Of a stretch of 64,000 bases of DNA, positions 34,779 to 43,241 are shown piece by piece. Below the pieces are notes generated by a model, which worked only from the letters and a program-made list of their open reading frames with translations, did no database searches and was not told where the DNA came from. Positions within the stretch are counted from its first letter, which is position 1, and each line of letters opens with the position of its first letter. The translations under genes and the position numbers were made by a program. This DNA comes from WTKD01 sp965243525 (GTDB lineage Bacteria > Spirochaetota > Spirochaetia > WTKD01): the NCBI GenBank assembly GCA_965243525.1, contig OZ251568.1, positions 1,240,001-1,304,000 of the forward strand, written 5' to 3'.

Positions 34779-35999
34779 TTAATGATCATCGTGTTTCTCA
34801 TAGATGATGCGAAGTATCTGTGTTTTTCCCACCTCTATAGCAGTGAAGGTTCCAAACTCGGTGATTAGCTTTTCGTTTTTTGCTGGAATCCTTCCGAAAT
34901 TTTGAATCAGAAACCCACCTATGGTACGAACATGGCGATTGCTCTCGGGGAGCATGGGAAGTATCGATCGTAAGAGGCTAATAGGCGTATCTGCCCTGAT
35001 GGAGAATTGATGCTCTGCAATTTTTTCAAAAGGAAGGTTGCTCGGCTCTTCTTCTTGTGTTCCCAAGATGCTGTGGAGTATATCACTAAACGTGATGATT
35101 CCCGAAAATCCACCGTATTCATCAAGGACAATAAGCATGTTGCTGTTCCTAGTTTTTGAAAAATAGCGAATACAATCCTGGATGTTGCGCTGTGCGGGAA
35201 TATATCCTGGTGTTCCCATATATGCTGCGATGCGATCCGTAGGATTAGCACCCAAAAGTTGTTTTGCACTGACTAATCCAACGATGTTTTCTTTGCTATT
35301 TCTATAGACTGGAAATTGTGAAAATTTTGCTTGATTGAGCAAGGTGATAACATCGCGAACTTGTGCGGCCTCTTCCAGCAATTGCACATGTTTTCTGTGA
35401 GTCATGATCATATCAGCACTGAGGCTTGAAAATGCAATACCGCTTCCGATGATGCGCGTTTGAGCTTGGTTTAAAACTCCCACTTGATGTGCTTGGTTCA
35501 ATATTTGTAATACACCGTGTAGGGTAATAGGAATTTCGTTTTTCTGTTTTTTTCGAGTAGTGAGTCCGGTAACGAGTGAGAGCAAGAGGAGCACCGGGTA
35601 TAAAAGGATAAAAAATACATACAATGGATAGAGGGTGTGACGTACAATTCCTTCGTTGTGGCGTAGTGCAAACTGTTTGGGGATAATTTCACAAAAAATG
35701 AGGATGATTAGGGTGAGTATCCCCGTCATGACACCAATTGCACTGTCTCCAAAGAGTTTGATTGTATAACGAGTTGCCGTAACTGATGCGAGAATGTTCG
35801 CAAGGTTGTTTCCAATCAGCACGGTGGCGAGAATGCGGTTTGGATCTTTATAGAGTGAGCGAAGGATGCGTCGCTTACGTCCTAATTTTTGGCCGAGTGT
35901 TTCGATTTGTGTGAGTTGTAACGAAGTGAATGCTGTTTCGCATGCAGAAAAAAACAACGAGAAAAACAACGACGCTATCAGGAGAAATACACTACCCAT
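34779..35999 (-). CDS. CorC/HlyC-type membrane protein with DUF21 and CBS domains
   Basis: An inner-membrane protein of the CNNM/CorC family (Mg2+/Co2+ efflux or haemolysin-C-like), 406 aa. The DUF21 membrane domain spans about 1-165 with SACETAFTSLQLTQ (the SACExA-type signature), RILATVLIGNNLANIL and CEIIPKQFALRH. The cytoplasmic CBS pair lies at about 185-310 (MIMTHRKHVQLL, FSQFPVYRNSKENIVGLVSAKQLL, MLIVLDEYGGFSGIITFSDIL). The CorC_HlyC C-terminal domain follows (RHVRTIGGFLIQNFGRIPAKNE). It is the last gene of a minus-strand operon, 7 bp after the second DUF4230-like gene. Confidence 0.9.
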   Translation of the reverse strand: MGSVFLLIASLFFSLFFSACETAFTSLQLTQIETLGQKLGRKRRILRSLYKDPNRILATVLIGNNLANILASVTATRYTIKLFGDSAIGVMTGILTLIILIFCEIIPKQFALRHNEGIVRHTLYPLYVFFILLYPVLLLLSLVTGLTTRKKQKNEIPITLHGVLQILNQAHQVGVLNQAQTRIIGSGIAFSSLSADMIMTHRKHVQLLEEAAQVRDVITLLNQAKFSQFPVYRNSKENIVGLVSAKQLLGANPTDRIAAYMGTPGYIPAQRNIQDCIRYFSKTRNSNMLIVLDEYGGFSGIITFSDILHSILGTQEEEPSNLPFEKIAEHQFSIRADTPISLLRSILPMLPESNRHVRTIGGFLIQNFGRIPAKNEKLITEFGTFTAIEVGKTQILRIIYEKHDDH

Positions 36000-36006
36000 A
36001 CGCTAT

Positions 36007-36681
36007 CTAGGGAGTATCCGGAGTGAATTCAACGATAATCTCTTTATCGATCATGGATTTAAGCCATCCACTTAGAACAGAGCGTAACGCTTTTGCACAT
36101 TCTTCTAGGATATTGTCTTCGACTGCCTTTGTGGCAGCGCGTTCTTTTACAAACGAAGTGACCATGCGCAGTTCATTTGCATCAAGAGGCACCGCAGGAT
36201 AATTATAGGGTTCTTGTATATCAAGAGCGACGATTGATTGGATTTCAGGATAGGGGAGGGTTATTCTCAGTGCAGTTTCTTCCATGGTGGCAGTTACCAA
36301 CGCATTGGTTGTTATATTTTCGAGTTCGATGCCAGCCCGAATGCGCATTCCGAGAACGATAAAATTTGTTTTTCCACCCTTTCTGAGTCCTGTTTTGGTG
36401 CTCAGAGAATACGTCTCTTGAGCTTCCTGTGGCAATGTGTCGAGGCTCAGTTGCCCCTGTTCAATAAGGAGCATCGTATTGTCATCAATTCCAAAATCGT
36501 ATGGAAAGACAAATTGATAGAAGTATTCGGTTGTTTCAAATTGAGAGAGTGTTTCAATGCTTTCCAAAATCGTTGCACTTTGCAATCGCGGAGCGGTTAA
36601 CCGCTGCTGCAGGAAAATAAACCCGACAAGAGCGACCGCCACTATAACCAAAATAAGAAGAATCAGTCGCAGTATCTTCAT
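36007..36681 (-). CDS. Membrane-anchored DUF4230-like protein
   Basis: A protein of unknown function, 224 aa. One N-terminal transmembrane helix (about 5-24) anchors an extracytoplasmic domain. The domain has the pattern I associate with DUF4230: a first strand pair around LSQFETTEYFYQFVFPYDF, then a strand-rich core (TNFIVLGMRIRAGIELENI, then ALRITLPYPEIQSIVALDI), and a C-terminal helix ending DKEIIVEFTPDTP. The upstream lipoprotein gene shows the same order of elements, so the two are tandem paralogues. Its ATG overlaps the stop of a 47-codon ORF (ATGA overlap). It sits 7 bp before the CorC-type gene. Confidence 0.65.
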   Translation of the reverse strand: MKILRLILLILVIVAVALVGFIFLQQRLTAPRLQSATILESIETLSQFETTEYFYQFVFPYDFGIDDNTMLLIEQGQLSLDTLPQEAQETYSLSTKTGLRKGGKTNFIVLGMRIRAGIELENITTNALVTATMEETALRITLPYPEIQSIVALDIQEPYNYPAVPLDANELRMVTSFVKERAATKAVEDNILEECAKALRSVLSGWLKSMIDKEIIVEFTPDTP

Positions 36682-36821
36682 GAGGTTATTCCTGCTTGAT
36701 GCGATCGATCTTCTGAATCAAAAAGAGCTTTTTCTTTGGATGTCTTTTGAAGCATGCGAAATTTCATTCGATGTGGCAGCTGGTTTTGTATTTTCTGGAT
36801 AGATGCTGCTTGATTATTCAT
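36678..36821 (-). CDS. Small protein (47 aa) overlapping both DUF4230-like genes
   Basis: An open frame of 47 codons lies exactly between the two DUF4230-like genes. Its ATG (36821-36819) lies inside the last codons of the lipoprotein gene (8-bp overlap), and its TGA (36680-36678) overlaps the ATG of the next gene in an ATGA. Such double overlap is typical of translationally coupled operons and unlikely for noise. The product starts MNNQAASIQKIQNQLPHRMK, is hydrophilic and basic in the first half with several charged residues afterwards, and has no signal peptide or membrane segment. No family is recognised and no Shine-Dalgarno site is seen. Confidence 0.5.
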   Translation of the reverse strand: MNNQAASIQKIQNQLPHRMKFRMLQKTSKEKALFDSEDRSHQAGITS

Positions 36822-37395
36822 TTTCTGGAGGCAATGCTGAAACAAACTCAAGGGAATAGTTATCTATTCTCAAGATCTGCATCAATTCCTTGATTTGTAG
36901 TCGAGCGTTTTCTTTTGCTTTTTGAATAATGCCGGCATCTTGCGCATCGTTGACAAGCAGTTGTTTGTTCTGAGCAATGTGTTCGCCAACATCTACCCAA
37001 TTGATGTTTTTTCCTATTTCGCTGACGCGGTATTGAAACAAAGAATCTTCATCAGCGTCGACGAGCAAAATGGTTGGTTCAGGTATCTTGAGAAGAATGC
37101 GATTGTTTACCCGAGACAGTGAAAGTCCTTCTGACAAAGGTATGCCCGCCTGGACCTTGGTCTTCACGCTAAAGAGAAGATGTTGCATCGAAATAGGAAG
37201 AATTCCAAGAAATTTTTGTACATCTTCGAAATAGAGGACACTTTTATACGTATATGAAACAGTGGTGAGCTCCAAGATGGTGCGTACCTGCAAGGAAATA
37301 AGATCGTCATCTAAAAATGGACTGCATGAGGCTCCAATAATGATAAGACTAAAAAGGGCAAAAAATATGCGTATAAACTTACCTATACGTTTCAC
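36814..37395 (-). CDS. DUF4230-like lipoprotein
   Basis: A protein of unknown function, 193 aa. It has a lipoprotein signal peptide: a basic start (MKRIGKFIR), a hydrophobic core and the lipobox-like LIIIGASC (Cys about 24). The domain repeats the layout of the downstream paralogue: TILELTTVSYTYKSVLYFED (first strands), KVQAGIPLSEGLSL and NRILLKIPEPTILLVD (core strands), then a helical C-terminus ending VSALPPENE. It is first in the minus-strand operon lipoprotein, small ORF, anchored paralogue, CorC-type protein. Its promoter would lie in the short divergent gap before argA (37396-37426). Confidence 0.65.
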   Translation of the reverse strand: MKRIGKFIRIFFALFSLIIIGASCSPFLDDDLISLQVRTILELTTVSYTYKSVLYFEDVQKFLGILPISMQHLLFSVKTKVQAGIPLSEGLSLSRVNNRILLKIPEPTILLVDADEDSLFQYRVSEIGKNINWVDVGEHIAQNKQLLVNDAQDAGIIQKAKENARLQIKELMQILRIDNYSLEFVSALPPENE

Positions 37396-37426
37396 TTATG
37401 GCACAATGATACAAGGCATCACTGAG

Positions 37427-38734
37427 ATGAACAAGCACCAAGATTTTGAACAAGCAGAGCAAATTCGAACGTTTTTTTCATATCTCCATCGATTCAGAGG
37501 GAATTCCTTTGTCTTCCACATCGATGCTGCATTGTTTCTAGCGGAGGATGGTGCAAGAAGGCAAGATTCATCAATCCATCTTCAGATTCAGGAGCTTGCA
37601 CGAGACACGGCGTTATTGATGCAATCGGGGATCAACGTCGTAGTGGTTTTTGAAGATATTCTTCTCCGCTCTGACGCAAATGACATAGAATCTCATCACC
37701 CAATTGAACATGTGGCATCACTGAGATATGCTATGCAGTTTCTTGGTGCTGCAAAACGTTTTGGTTGTGGGGCGGTGATGGGAAACTGGGTTGAGGCACA
37801 GGCAAATACTACAAATGGAAAACATACTGTGACCGATATTCCAACGATACAAGCGGAGGGGCAGCCGCAGTTGATTACCACGCAACACCTTAGTGCATTA
37901 TTCGAGCAATCCTGTATTCCTGTGTTCCCAAGCATGGGATGGAACAGGATAGGCAAATGGTATAGGCTTGATTCTAAAGATTTGGCGCTTTCTATTGCGG
38001 TCCAAATACGTGCCGAAAAGCTCTTTTTTGTCACGCAAACTCAGATGTTTCATCAATTTTTTGCAGAAACAAAAATTGCTGCTGAACGAAGGAATGTGAT
38101 GCTCCAAGACCTAGAGAAATCAGACAAGCGGTATAGTCCTAATATCAAAAAGCTCATCGAGTGGATCTCGTATGCAATCAAACAAGGTATTCCGCGTGTG
38201 CATATTGTTGAAGGGAATGTGCATGGAAATATATTGGTTGAGGCCTTTTCGCATGCGGGCAATGGGTGCATGATTCATTCCGATATATACGAAAAGATTC
38301 GCTCAGCAAAACTAGAAGATCTTGCAGATATTGAGCATATTGTGAGGCCATTGGAAGAAAAGGGCTATCTTCGAGTGCGAGATCACGATGAATTGCACAC
38401 CATTCTTGAACATACCGTTATCCATGAGACCGATGGAAGCATAGAGGCTTGTTGTGCTCTGGTGCCGCTGTCAAAAGATGCTGCAGAACTTGCGATGCTT
38501 GCGCTTGCTGAGGGGTATAAAATGCTTGGTATTGGGAAGAAATTGGTGCAATACCTTTTAGCACAGGCAAAGAAGGAAGGTTATTCAAAAGTATTTGCCT
38601 TTACTCGACGATCAGTTGATTGGTTTTATGCACAGGGATTCCGCTCCACGAACATTGATGCAGTTGCCAGACAGCGACGTGAACTGTATAACAACGACAA
38701 CAGCGCAAGTGCCATATTGATGATTGAACTTTGA
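37427..38734 (+). CDS. argA: N-acetylglutamate synthase, classical ArgA type
   Basis: ArgA acetylates glutamate with acetyl-CoA, the entry to arginine synthesis. The 435-aa protein aligns end to end with E. coli ArgA as I remember it. The N-terminal amino-acid-kinase-like domain (to about 280) contains the arginine-sensing fold, and IPRVHIVEGNVHGNILVEAFSHAGNGCMI is the classical junction. The GNAT domain has IRSAKLEDLADIEHIVRPLEEKGYL and ends FTRRSVDWFYAQGF and ARQRRELYNNDNSASAIL. I chose ATG 37427 because AAGG is 10 nt upstream and the N-terminus matches the family. ATG 37406 and 37262 are longer options, the latter running into the divergent lipoprotein gene. It is separate from the argCBDG operon. 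Confidence 0.9.
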   Translation: MNKHQDFEQAEQIRTFFSYLHRFRGNSFVFHIDAALFLAEDGARRQDSSIHLQIQELARDTALLMQSGINVVVVFEDILLRSDANDIESHHPIEHVASLRYAMQFLGAAKRFGCGAVMGNWVEAQANTTNGKHTVTDIPTIQAEGQPQLITTQHLSALFEQSCIPVFPSMGWNRIGKWYRLDSKDLALSIAVQIRAEKLFFVTQTQMFHQFFAETKIAAERRNVMLQDLEKSDKRYSPNIKKLIEWISYAIKQGIPRVHIVEGNVHGNILVEAFSHAGNGCMIHSDIYEKIRSAKLEDLADIEHIVRPLEEKGYLRVRDHDELHTILEHTVIHETDGSIEACCALVPLSKDAAELAMLALAEGYKMLGIGKKLVQYLLAQAKKEGYSKVFAFTRRSVDWFYAQGFRSTNIDAVARQRRELYNNDNSASAILMIEL

Positions 38735-38821
38735 GACGGGGTCTCTACTTGCAAAATTAGGACATGTTTAGTACAATGCTGGTGCACGTTCGTTGCAATG
38801 CTAATCATGTAAAGAGGTATT

Positions 38822-40639
38822 ATGGGAACACATACATTTAAGAGCGAAGTAAGTCAGCTGCTCCACTTAATCATCCATTCTCTGTATTCACACAAGGAGG
38901 TGTTTTTGCGTGAATTGATATCCAATGCATCAGATGCGCTGGATAAACTACGCTATCTTAGTCTGAGTGATGAGCAGTATAAAGATATCGCAAAAGATTT
39001 CAAGATTGAGATTCTTCTTGATGATAAGGATAAAAAAACCATTGAGGTTCGTGATAATGGTATTGGTATGAGCGAGGCTGATTTAAAAGAAAATCTTGGA
39101 ACAATAGCTCGTTCGGGAACGAAAGCCTTTCTAGAAGCCTTGGAAAAAAAGGATTCAGGTGATCTTGGGCTTATTGGGCAGTTTGGGGTTGGTTTTTACA
39201 GTGCATTTATGGTTGCCAGCAAGGTTGACTGTATTACAAAAAAAGCTGGTGAGACCGATGCATGGAAATGGTATTCTGATGGAACAAGTAAATACACGAT
39301 TCAGCCATCGAAACGCGATTCTCATGGGACTACGATTCGATTAACCCTCAACGATGCAGGCACTGAGTTTGCAAATTCATATTCTGTTGAATCGCTTATA
39401 AAAAAATTCTCAAACCATGTTCCCTTTCCTATTTACGTGGGGACATTTGCAGAACCTGAAAAACTGTCCCAGGCCAATGAGGCGAAGGCGTTGTGGCAAC
39501 GTAGCAAGCAAGAATTGCAACACGAAGACTATGTTTCATTCTTTAAGAACCTTTATCCTGGTGATGATGAGCCGCTACTCCATTTGCACACCAAGGCTGA
39601 AGGAGTGCAGGAATACACAACCTTGTTCTATGTTCCAAAAAAAGCACCGTTTGATATGTTCAATGCAGACTATCGTCCGGGGGTGAGTCTTTACGTAAAA
39701 CGAGTTTTTATTACCAATGAAAAGAAGGAATTGCTGCCAGCCTATCTTCGATTTGTACAGGGAATTATTGATTCTGAAGATCTTCCCTTGAATGTGAGTC
39801 GTGAAATGCTGCAAGAGAGCAAGCAGCTCCAATCGATTCGTAATGCATCGGTTAAAAAATTGTTGCAGGAGTTTGAAAATCTATCAAAATCTGATCCTGA
39901 GAAATTTACCGAGTTTATCACTGAGTACAATCGTCCACTGAAAGAAGGGTTGTATTCTGATTTTGGACAGCGTGATCAACTGCTCAAGATCGTGTGTTTT
40001 CCCTCTTCTGCAGTAGAGGGCCTTGTCACTTTGGCTGATTATGTCAGCAGGATGCCTTCTGATCAAAAGGAGATTTATTATATCAGTGGGGGAACCGAGA
40101 ACTATCTGCGGAATGCTCCTCTGGTGAAATCATACGCTGCACAGGGTAAGGAAGTTCTGTTGATGGCTGATGAAATTGATGAAGTTATCATTCCAATGAT
40201 TGGAAATTATGAAAGCCATCAATTGAAGGCGGTCAATCGCATAGAGGATACCAAAGATGATTCTGCAAAGGAAAGCGAGGGCATTATCGCCAAGCTAAAG
40301 GATGCATTGCAAACTAAAGTGAAAGATGTGCGTGTGATAAAGGAATTAACCGATGTTCCTAGTTGTGCTATTTGGGATAGCAATGACCCCACCAAGCGTT
40401 TGCAGGATATGTTGAAGATCATGGGGCAACAGAACAACGAAACCATTCTGCCGATTTTGGGGATAAATCCTGCGCATCCCATTTGTGCAAAAATTGCTGA
40501 AACTGAGGATGCCGCTCTTGTCAAAGAAGGAGCTGAAACCATGTTGTTTGCGGCCTTGCTTGCAGAGGGAATTATTCCGGATACGATGCCAGAATATCTG
40601 CAATCACTCCATGCAATTTTGCAGAGAGCTGTGCAATAA
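38822..40639 (+). CDS. htpG: Chaperone HtpG (Hsp90)
   Basis: The bacterial Hsp90, an ATP-dependent dimeric chaperone, 605 aa. The N-terminal GHKL ATPase domain includes LRELISNASDALDKLRYLSL (catalytic Glu and Asn), VRDNGIGMSEADL, GTIARSGTKAFL and IGQFGVGFYSAFMVA. The middle domain has GVSLYVKRVFI and DSEDLPLNVSREMLQES with the catalytic-loop Arg. The C-terminal dimerisation domain is complete. AAAGAGG (38811-38817) gives a clear Shine-Dalgarno site. A FkbM methyltransferase gene follows after 8 bp and is probably co-transcribed. Confidence 0.97.
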   Translation: MGTHTFKSEVSQLLHLIIHSLYSHKEVFLRELISNASDALDKLRYLSLSDEQYKDIAKDFKIEILLDDKDKKTIEVRDNGIGMSEADLKENLGTIARSGTKAFLEALEKKDSGDLGLIGQFGVGFYSAFMVASKVDCITKKAGETDAWKWYSDGTSKYTIQPSKRDSHGTTIRLTLNDAGTEFANSYSVESLIKKFSNHVPFPIYVGTFAEPEKLSQANEAKALWQRSKQELQHEDYVSFFKNLYPGDDEPLLHLHTKAEGVQEYTTLFYVPKKAPFDMFNADYRPGVSLYVKRVFITNEKKELLPAYLRFVQGIIDSEDLPLNVSREMLQESKQLQSIRNASVKKLLQEFENLSKSDPEKFTEFITEYNRPLKEGLYSDFGQRDQLLKIVCFPSSAVEGLVTLADYVSRMPSDQKEIYYISGGTENYLRNAPLVKSYAAQGKEVLLMADEIDEVIIPMIGNYESHQLKAVNRIEDTKDDSAKESEGIIAKLKDALQTKVKDVRVIKELTDVPSCAIWDSNDPTKRLQDMLKIMGQQNNETILPILGINPAHPICAKIAETEDAALVKEGAETMLFAALLAEGIIPDTMPEYLQSLHAILQRAVQ

Positions 40640-40647
40640 ACAAGACC

Positions 40648-41373
40648 ATGGGATCTATTCATGAAGGAGTGCTCTATTGGACACAATGGATCTGCTCCTT
40701 TTTGATTAAAAAAAACAACACATCAAAACAGCCTCCTTTGCAGAATGCTTTCTATGATATCGGTGCCTATGAGGGATTGTTTGGAAAGGCAATTACGGCA
40801 TTGGACATGCCAGTCTATGCCTGGGAGGTTCACCCTGAATATGCGCGAGCCTTGCGGTCATCAGTTAGTTTTCCGGTGTTTTCAGTTGGATTGGGAAATG
40901 CTGATGGTGAAATGATGCTCTATCAATATTCCGATGCAAGCTTCAATTCGCTCTATCAACGCAGTGCAGGAGATCTTGCCCAATATAACCTTGAGGTCTT
41001 GGAAGGGATTCCGGTGGACATTCGGACCCTTGATAAGATGCAGCAAGAAAAGAAATTAAGGCTTCCTCTATGCATGAAAATCGACGTTGAAGGGGCTGAA
41101 TTATCCATTCTTGAAGGGGCAGTGCATGTTTTGAAAACAGCAACTCCAGTGATTATCTATGAACAATCATTTGAGAACACAAAAAACGCCGGATATACGC
41201 GTGAAAAACTCCGTGAATTTCTTGCTGATTTTGGATATCAGTTTTTCGGTATTGAACGTGGGCGAACTGATCTACTTAGCAGTGATTGTGATCAGAGATC
41301 TGTCTGGAATGTCATCGCGATACACAAGACAGATACTGCGCTGCTTGATGCTGTGCTTCCTTATGTTCAATAG
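40648..41373 (+). CDS. FkbM family methyltransferase
   Basis: A SAM-dependent methyltransferase, 241 aa. The SAM-binding motif I appears as NAFYDIGAYEGLFGKAI, motif II as VYAWEVHPEYARALR, and the FkbM signature as MKIDVEGAELSILEGA. VIIYEQSF follows. FkbM enzymes O-methylate sugars or polyketides. Here a sugar, glycan or lipid substrate is possible, but there are no surface-glycan genes nearby. It begins 8 bp after htpG without a Shine-Dalgarno site, so expression may depend on read-through and coupling. It is convergent with aroA. Confidence 0.88.
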   Translation: MGSIHEGVLYWTQWICSFLIKKNNTSKQPPLQNAFYDIGAYEGLFGKAITALDMPVYAWEVHPEYARALRSSVSFPVFSVGLGNADGEMMLYQYSDASFNSLYQRSAGDLAQYNLEVLEGIPVDIRTLDKMQQEKKLRLPLCMKIDVEGAELSILEGAVHVLKTATPVIIYEQSFENTKNAGYTREKLREFLADFGYQFFGIERGRTDLLSSDCDQRSVWNVIAIHKTDTALLDAVLPYVQ

Positions 41374-41419
41374 CACTGCATAAAAACATCCTCTTTAAAG
41401 AAAAGATTCGCATAGGTTG

Positions 41420-42715
41420 TTACGTCTCGTTGATCCTAGCGCCAAGTGATGCAAGGTCTTCAAAAAATTGAGGATACGTGATGGCTGCGTCTTGAGCACC
41501 GGTTATGGTCGACGGTGAATTGGCAGCCAAGGCTGCTATGCTCAATGCCATAAGAATCCGGTGATCGCCATGACTTTCTAACTCTGCGCCTTGCAGTTGC
41601 CCAGGATAGATGGTCAACGAATCATCTGTCGAATCTGTACGAATGCTCATTTTAGAAAGTTCTTGCTCAATTGCTGCGATGCGGTCGCATTCTTTTTGCC
41701 TTACATGCGCAATATGAGTTATCGTTGTTGGTTCTTGCGCAGCACTTGCGAGGACCGCATATGCAGGAACGGCATCGGGGATATCTTCAAATGAAACAGA
41801 CCCACCGCCAACAAATCCGCTGCCGTCAATCTTGACATCCCAATTGTTTGTTGTAGTTTTTTGTTTTTGCACAGAGCACCCTTGCGATTCTAATAGATCA
41901 AATAATGCATAATCTCCCTGTTTATCATCAAGGGAAAGATCAGCAAGGGTGATTGTCGTTTTTTTGAGTGCTGCGGCACAGGCAAAAAAAGATGCAGCAG
42001 AGGCATCGCGACCAATGGTCACAGAGAATGGTTGTATACGTTGATTTCCAAGGATGGTGAATTTTCTGAAGGCGGTGTGGGTATACGTTATGTTGCAAAA
42101 ATCAAGCCAATTGAGGGTCATCTCGACATAAGGAATCTCTTTGAGTTCAGTTACGGTAACTTGTGTATCAACCGGGGCAAAGGGAAGCGTAATCAACAAG
42201 GAAGTAAGAAATTGACTTGTTGGACAATCGATTGAACACAATGATTGTGTTATAGGGCCGGTTATGCGAATGGGGGGAGTTGGCCCTGATTCCACAAGAA
42301 CACCCAAGGATTGCAAGGCCTCCAGCAAAGGAGCAGCGCTTCGTTTTCGCAAAGAATTATCTCCATCTAGGGCGATGTTCTGTTTTGCGAGAGCTGCGAT
42401 ACTGGTGAGAATGAACAGGGTTGTTCCACTGTTTTTGCAGTCAAGTCGATGAGGAATAGGTGATTTTCGTGGCATATCAATTGTTGAAAGCAAATTCCCT
42501 GAAACCCGTGTAGATTTGTCGGCACGCTTGATGTCTACCCCAAGCCGCTTGAGACAATCAACACAAGCACCAACATCAAGAGAATCTGGAAGATGATCGA
42601 TAGTACTGCGTCCATCAGCGAGGGCAGCGAGAACAAGTGCGCGAATAGCATGAGATTTTGAACGTGGCAAATAGATTGTTCCCTGTACTGAGGATGGATA
42701 AATTGTTTTTGTCAT
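41420..42715 (-). CDS. aroA: 3-phosphoshikimate 1-carboxyvinyltransferase (EPSP synthase)
   Basis: The sixth shikimate-pathway step joins PEP to shikimate 3-phosphate. The 431-aa product has the two-domain fold with recognisable sites: LPRSKSHAIRAL (Lys, Ser and Arg of the substrate site), LDGDNSLRKRS, PTSQFLTSLL, DIPDAVPAYA with the catalytic Asp, RQKECDRI (Lys, Glu, Arg) and SHGDHRILMA. Odd points: the near-universal Gly of LPGSKS is Arg, and NSGTT is followed by LF where an Arg is the rule (GNSGTTxR). The sequence is thus a diverged EPSP synthase. It stands alone with its own promoter whose -10 lies 6 nt before the ATG. Confidence 0.88.
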   Translation of the reverse strand: MTKTIYPSSVQGTIYLPRSKSHAIRALVLAALADGRSTIDHLPDSLDVGACVDCLKRLGVDIKRADKSTRVSGNLLSTIDMPRKSPIPHRLDCKNSGTTLFILTSIAALAKQNIALDGDNSLRKRSAAPLLEALQSLGVLVESGPTPPIRITGPITQSLCSIDCPTSQFLTSLLITLPFAPVDTQVTVTELKEIPYVEMTLNWLDFCNITYTHTAFRKFTILGNQRIQPFSVTIGRDASAASFFACAAALKKTTITLADLSLDDKQGDYALFDLLESQGCSVQKQKTTTNNWDVKIDGSGFVGGGSVSFEDIPDAVPAYAVLASAAQEPTTITHIAHVRQKECDRIAAIEQELSKMSIRTDSTDDSLTIYPGQLQGAELESHGDHRILMALSIAALAANSPSTITGAQDAAITYPQFFEDLASLGARINET

Positions 42716-42721
42716 ACATTT

Positions 42722-42750
42722 AGTATTGTGGTGAAAAATGACTCGGTCAA
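42722..42750 (-). promoter_or_regulatory. Promoter of aroA, predicted leaderless
   Basis: Minus strand: TTGACC (42750-42745), a 17-bp spacer, AATACT (42727-42722), then 6 nt to the ATG (42715). Confidence 0.7.
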
Positions 42751-42834
42751 GATGGGTGCCCCCGATATGCCGAAAAAATTATTCTAGAGAGCGGTTGGGA
42801 TGAATAGTTTGTACAACTAGGCAAAAGATATACT

Positions 42835-43230
42835 TTGCAGGGACTGGATATTTTCAGTATCATTGGTGTGATGGGTTTCTGGATAACTATTGCTGTTGTT
42901 ATATCGATTTTGATTGGTATTTGTGCTGCCTTGGTGTATTTGAAAATAAAAAAAGCGAATGAACAGCGGGAAATAGCAAAGATGATCTATTCAAATGCGC
43001 TGATCATTGATGTACGCAGCCCTGAGGAATATGCATTAGGACATTACAATGATGCTATCAATGTTCCCTACGACGAAATTGCCGGCCGAATTGGAGAAAT
43101 AGGGGATATTTCTACGCCCATTGTTGTATATTGCAGTGCAGGTAATCGTGCAGAAATTGCCATGGATCATTTGAAAAGATTGGGATTCCGGAAGGTTGTG
43201 AATGGAATCTCAACGAAACACCTTCCTTAA
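42835..43230 (+). CDS. Membrane-anchored rhodanese-like protein
   Basis: A single-domain rhodanese of 131 aa with an N-terminal transmembrane helix (about 8-37). The sulfurtransferase fold runs from LIIDVRSPEEYALGHYNDAINVPY to the active-site loop VYCSAGNRAE with its Cys, followed by RLGFRKVVNG. The domain would face the periplasm or cytoplasm depending on helix orientation. The basic KIKK after the helix suggests a cytoplasmic domain. The start is TTG 42835 with only a weak AGG upstream. A later ATG (MGFWIT) would cut the helix. It is convergent with the ankyrin lipoprotein (11-bp gap). Confidence 0.82.
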   Translation: MQGLDIFSIIGVMGFWITIAVVISILIGICAALVYLKIKKANEQREIAKMIYSNALIIDVRSPEEYALGHYNDAINVPYDEIAGRIGEIGDISTPIVVYCSAGNRAEIAMDHLKRLGFRKVVNGISTKHLP

Positions 43231-43241
43231 TTCACTTAATA

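Noticed and set aside
37262..37426. N-terminal extension of ArgA by 55 residues
   Set aside because: Lies antisense to the lipoprotein gene. ArgA homology begins at ATG 37427, which has an upstream AAGG.
38732..38750. GAGAC...GTCTC inverted repeat after argA
   Set aside because: Short stem with a 3-nt loop and no T-run. Not convincing as a terminator.
41420..41470. Missing C-terminal Lys (E. coli Lys411) in AroA taken as a defect
   Set aside because: As I recall, that Lys is not universal. Some active class II enzymes such as CP4 have another residue there.
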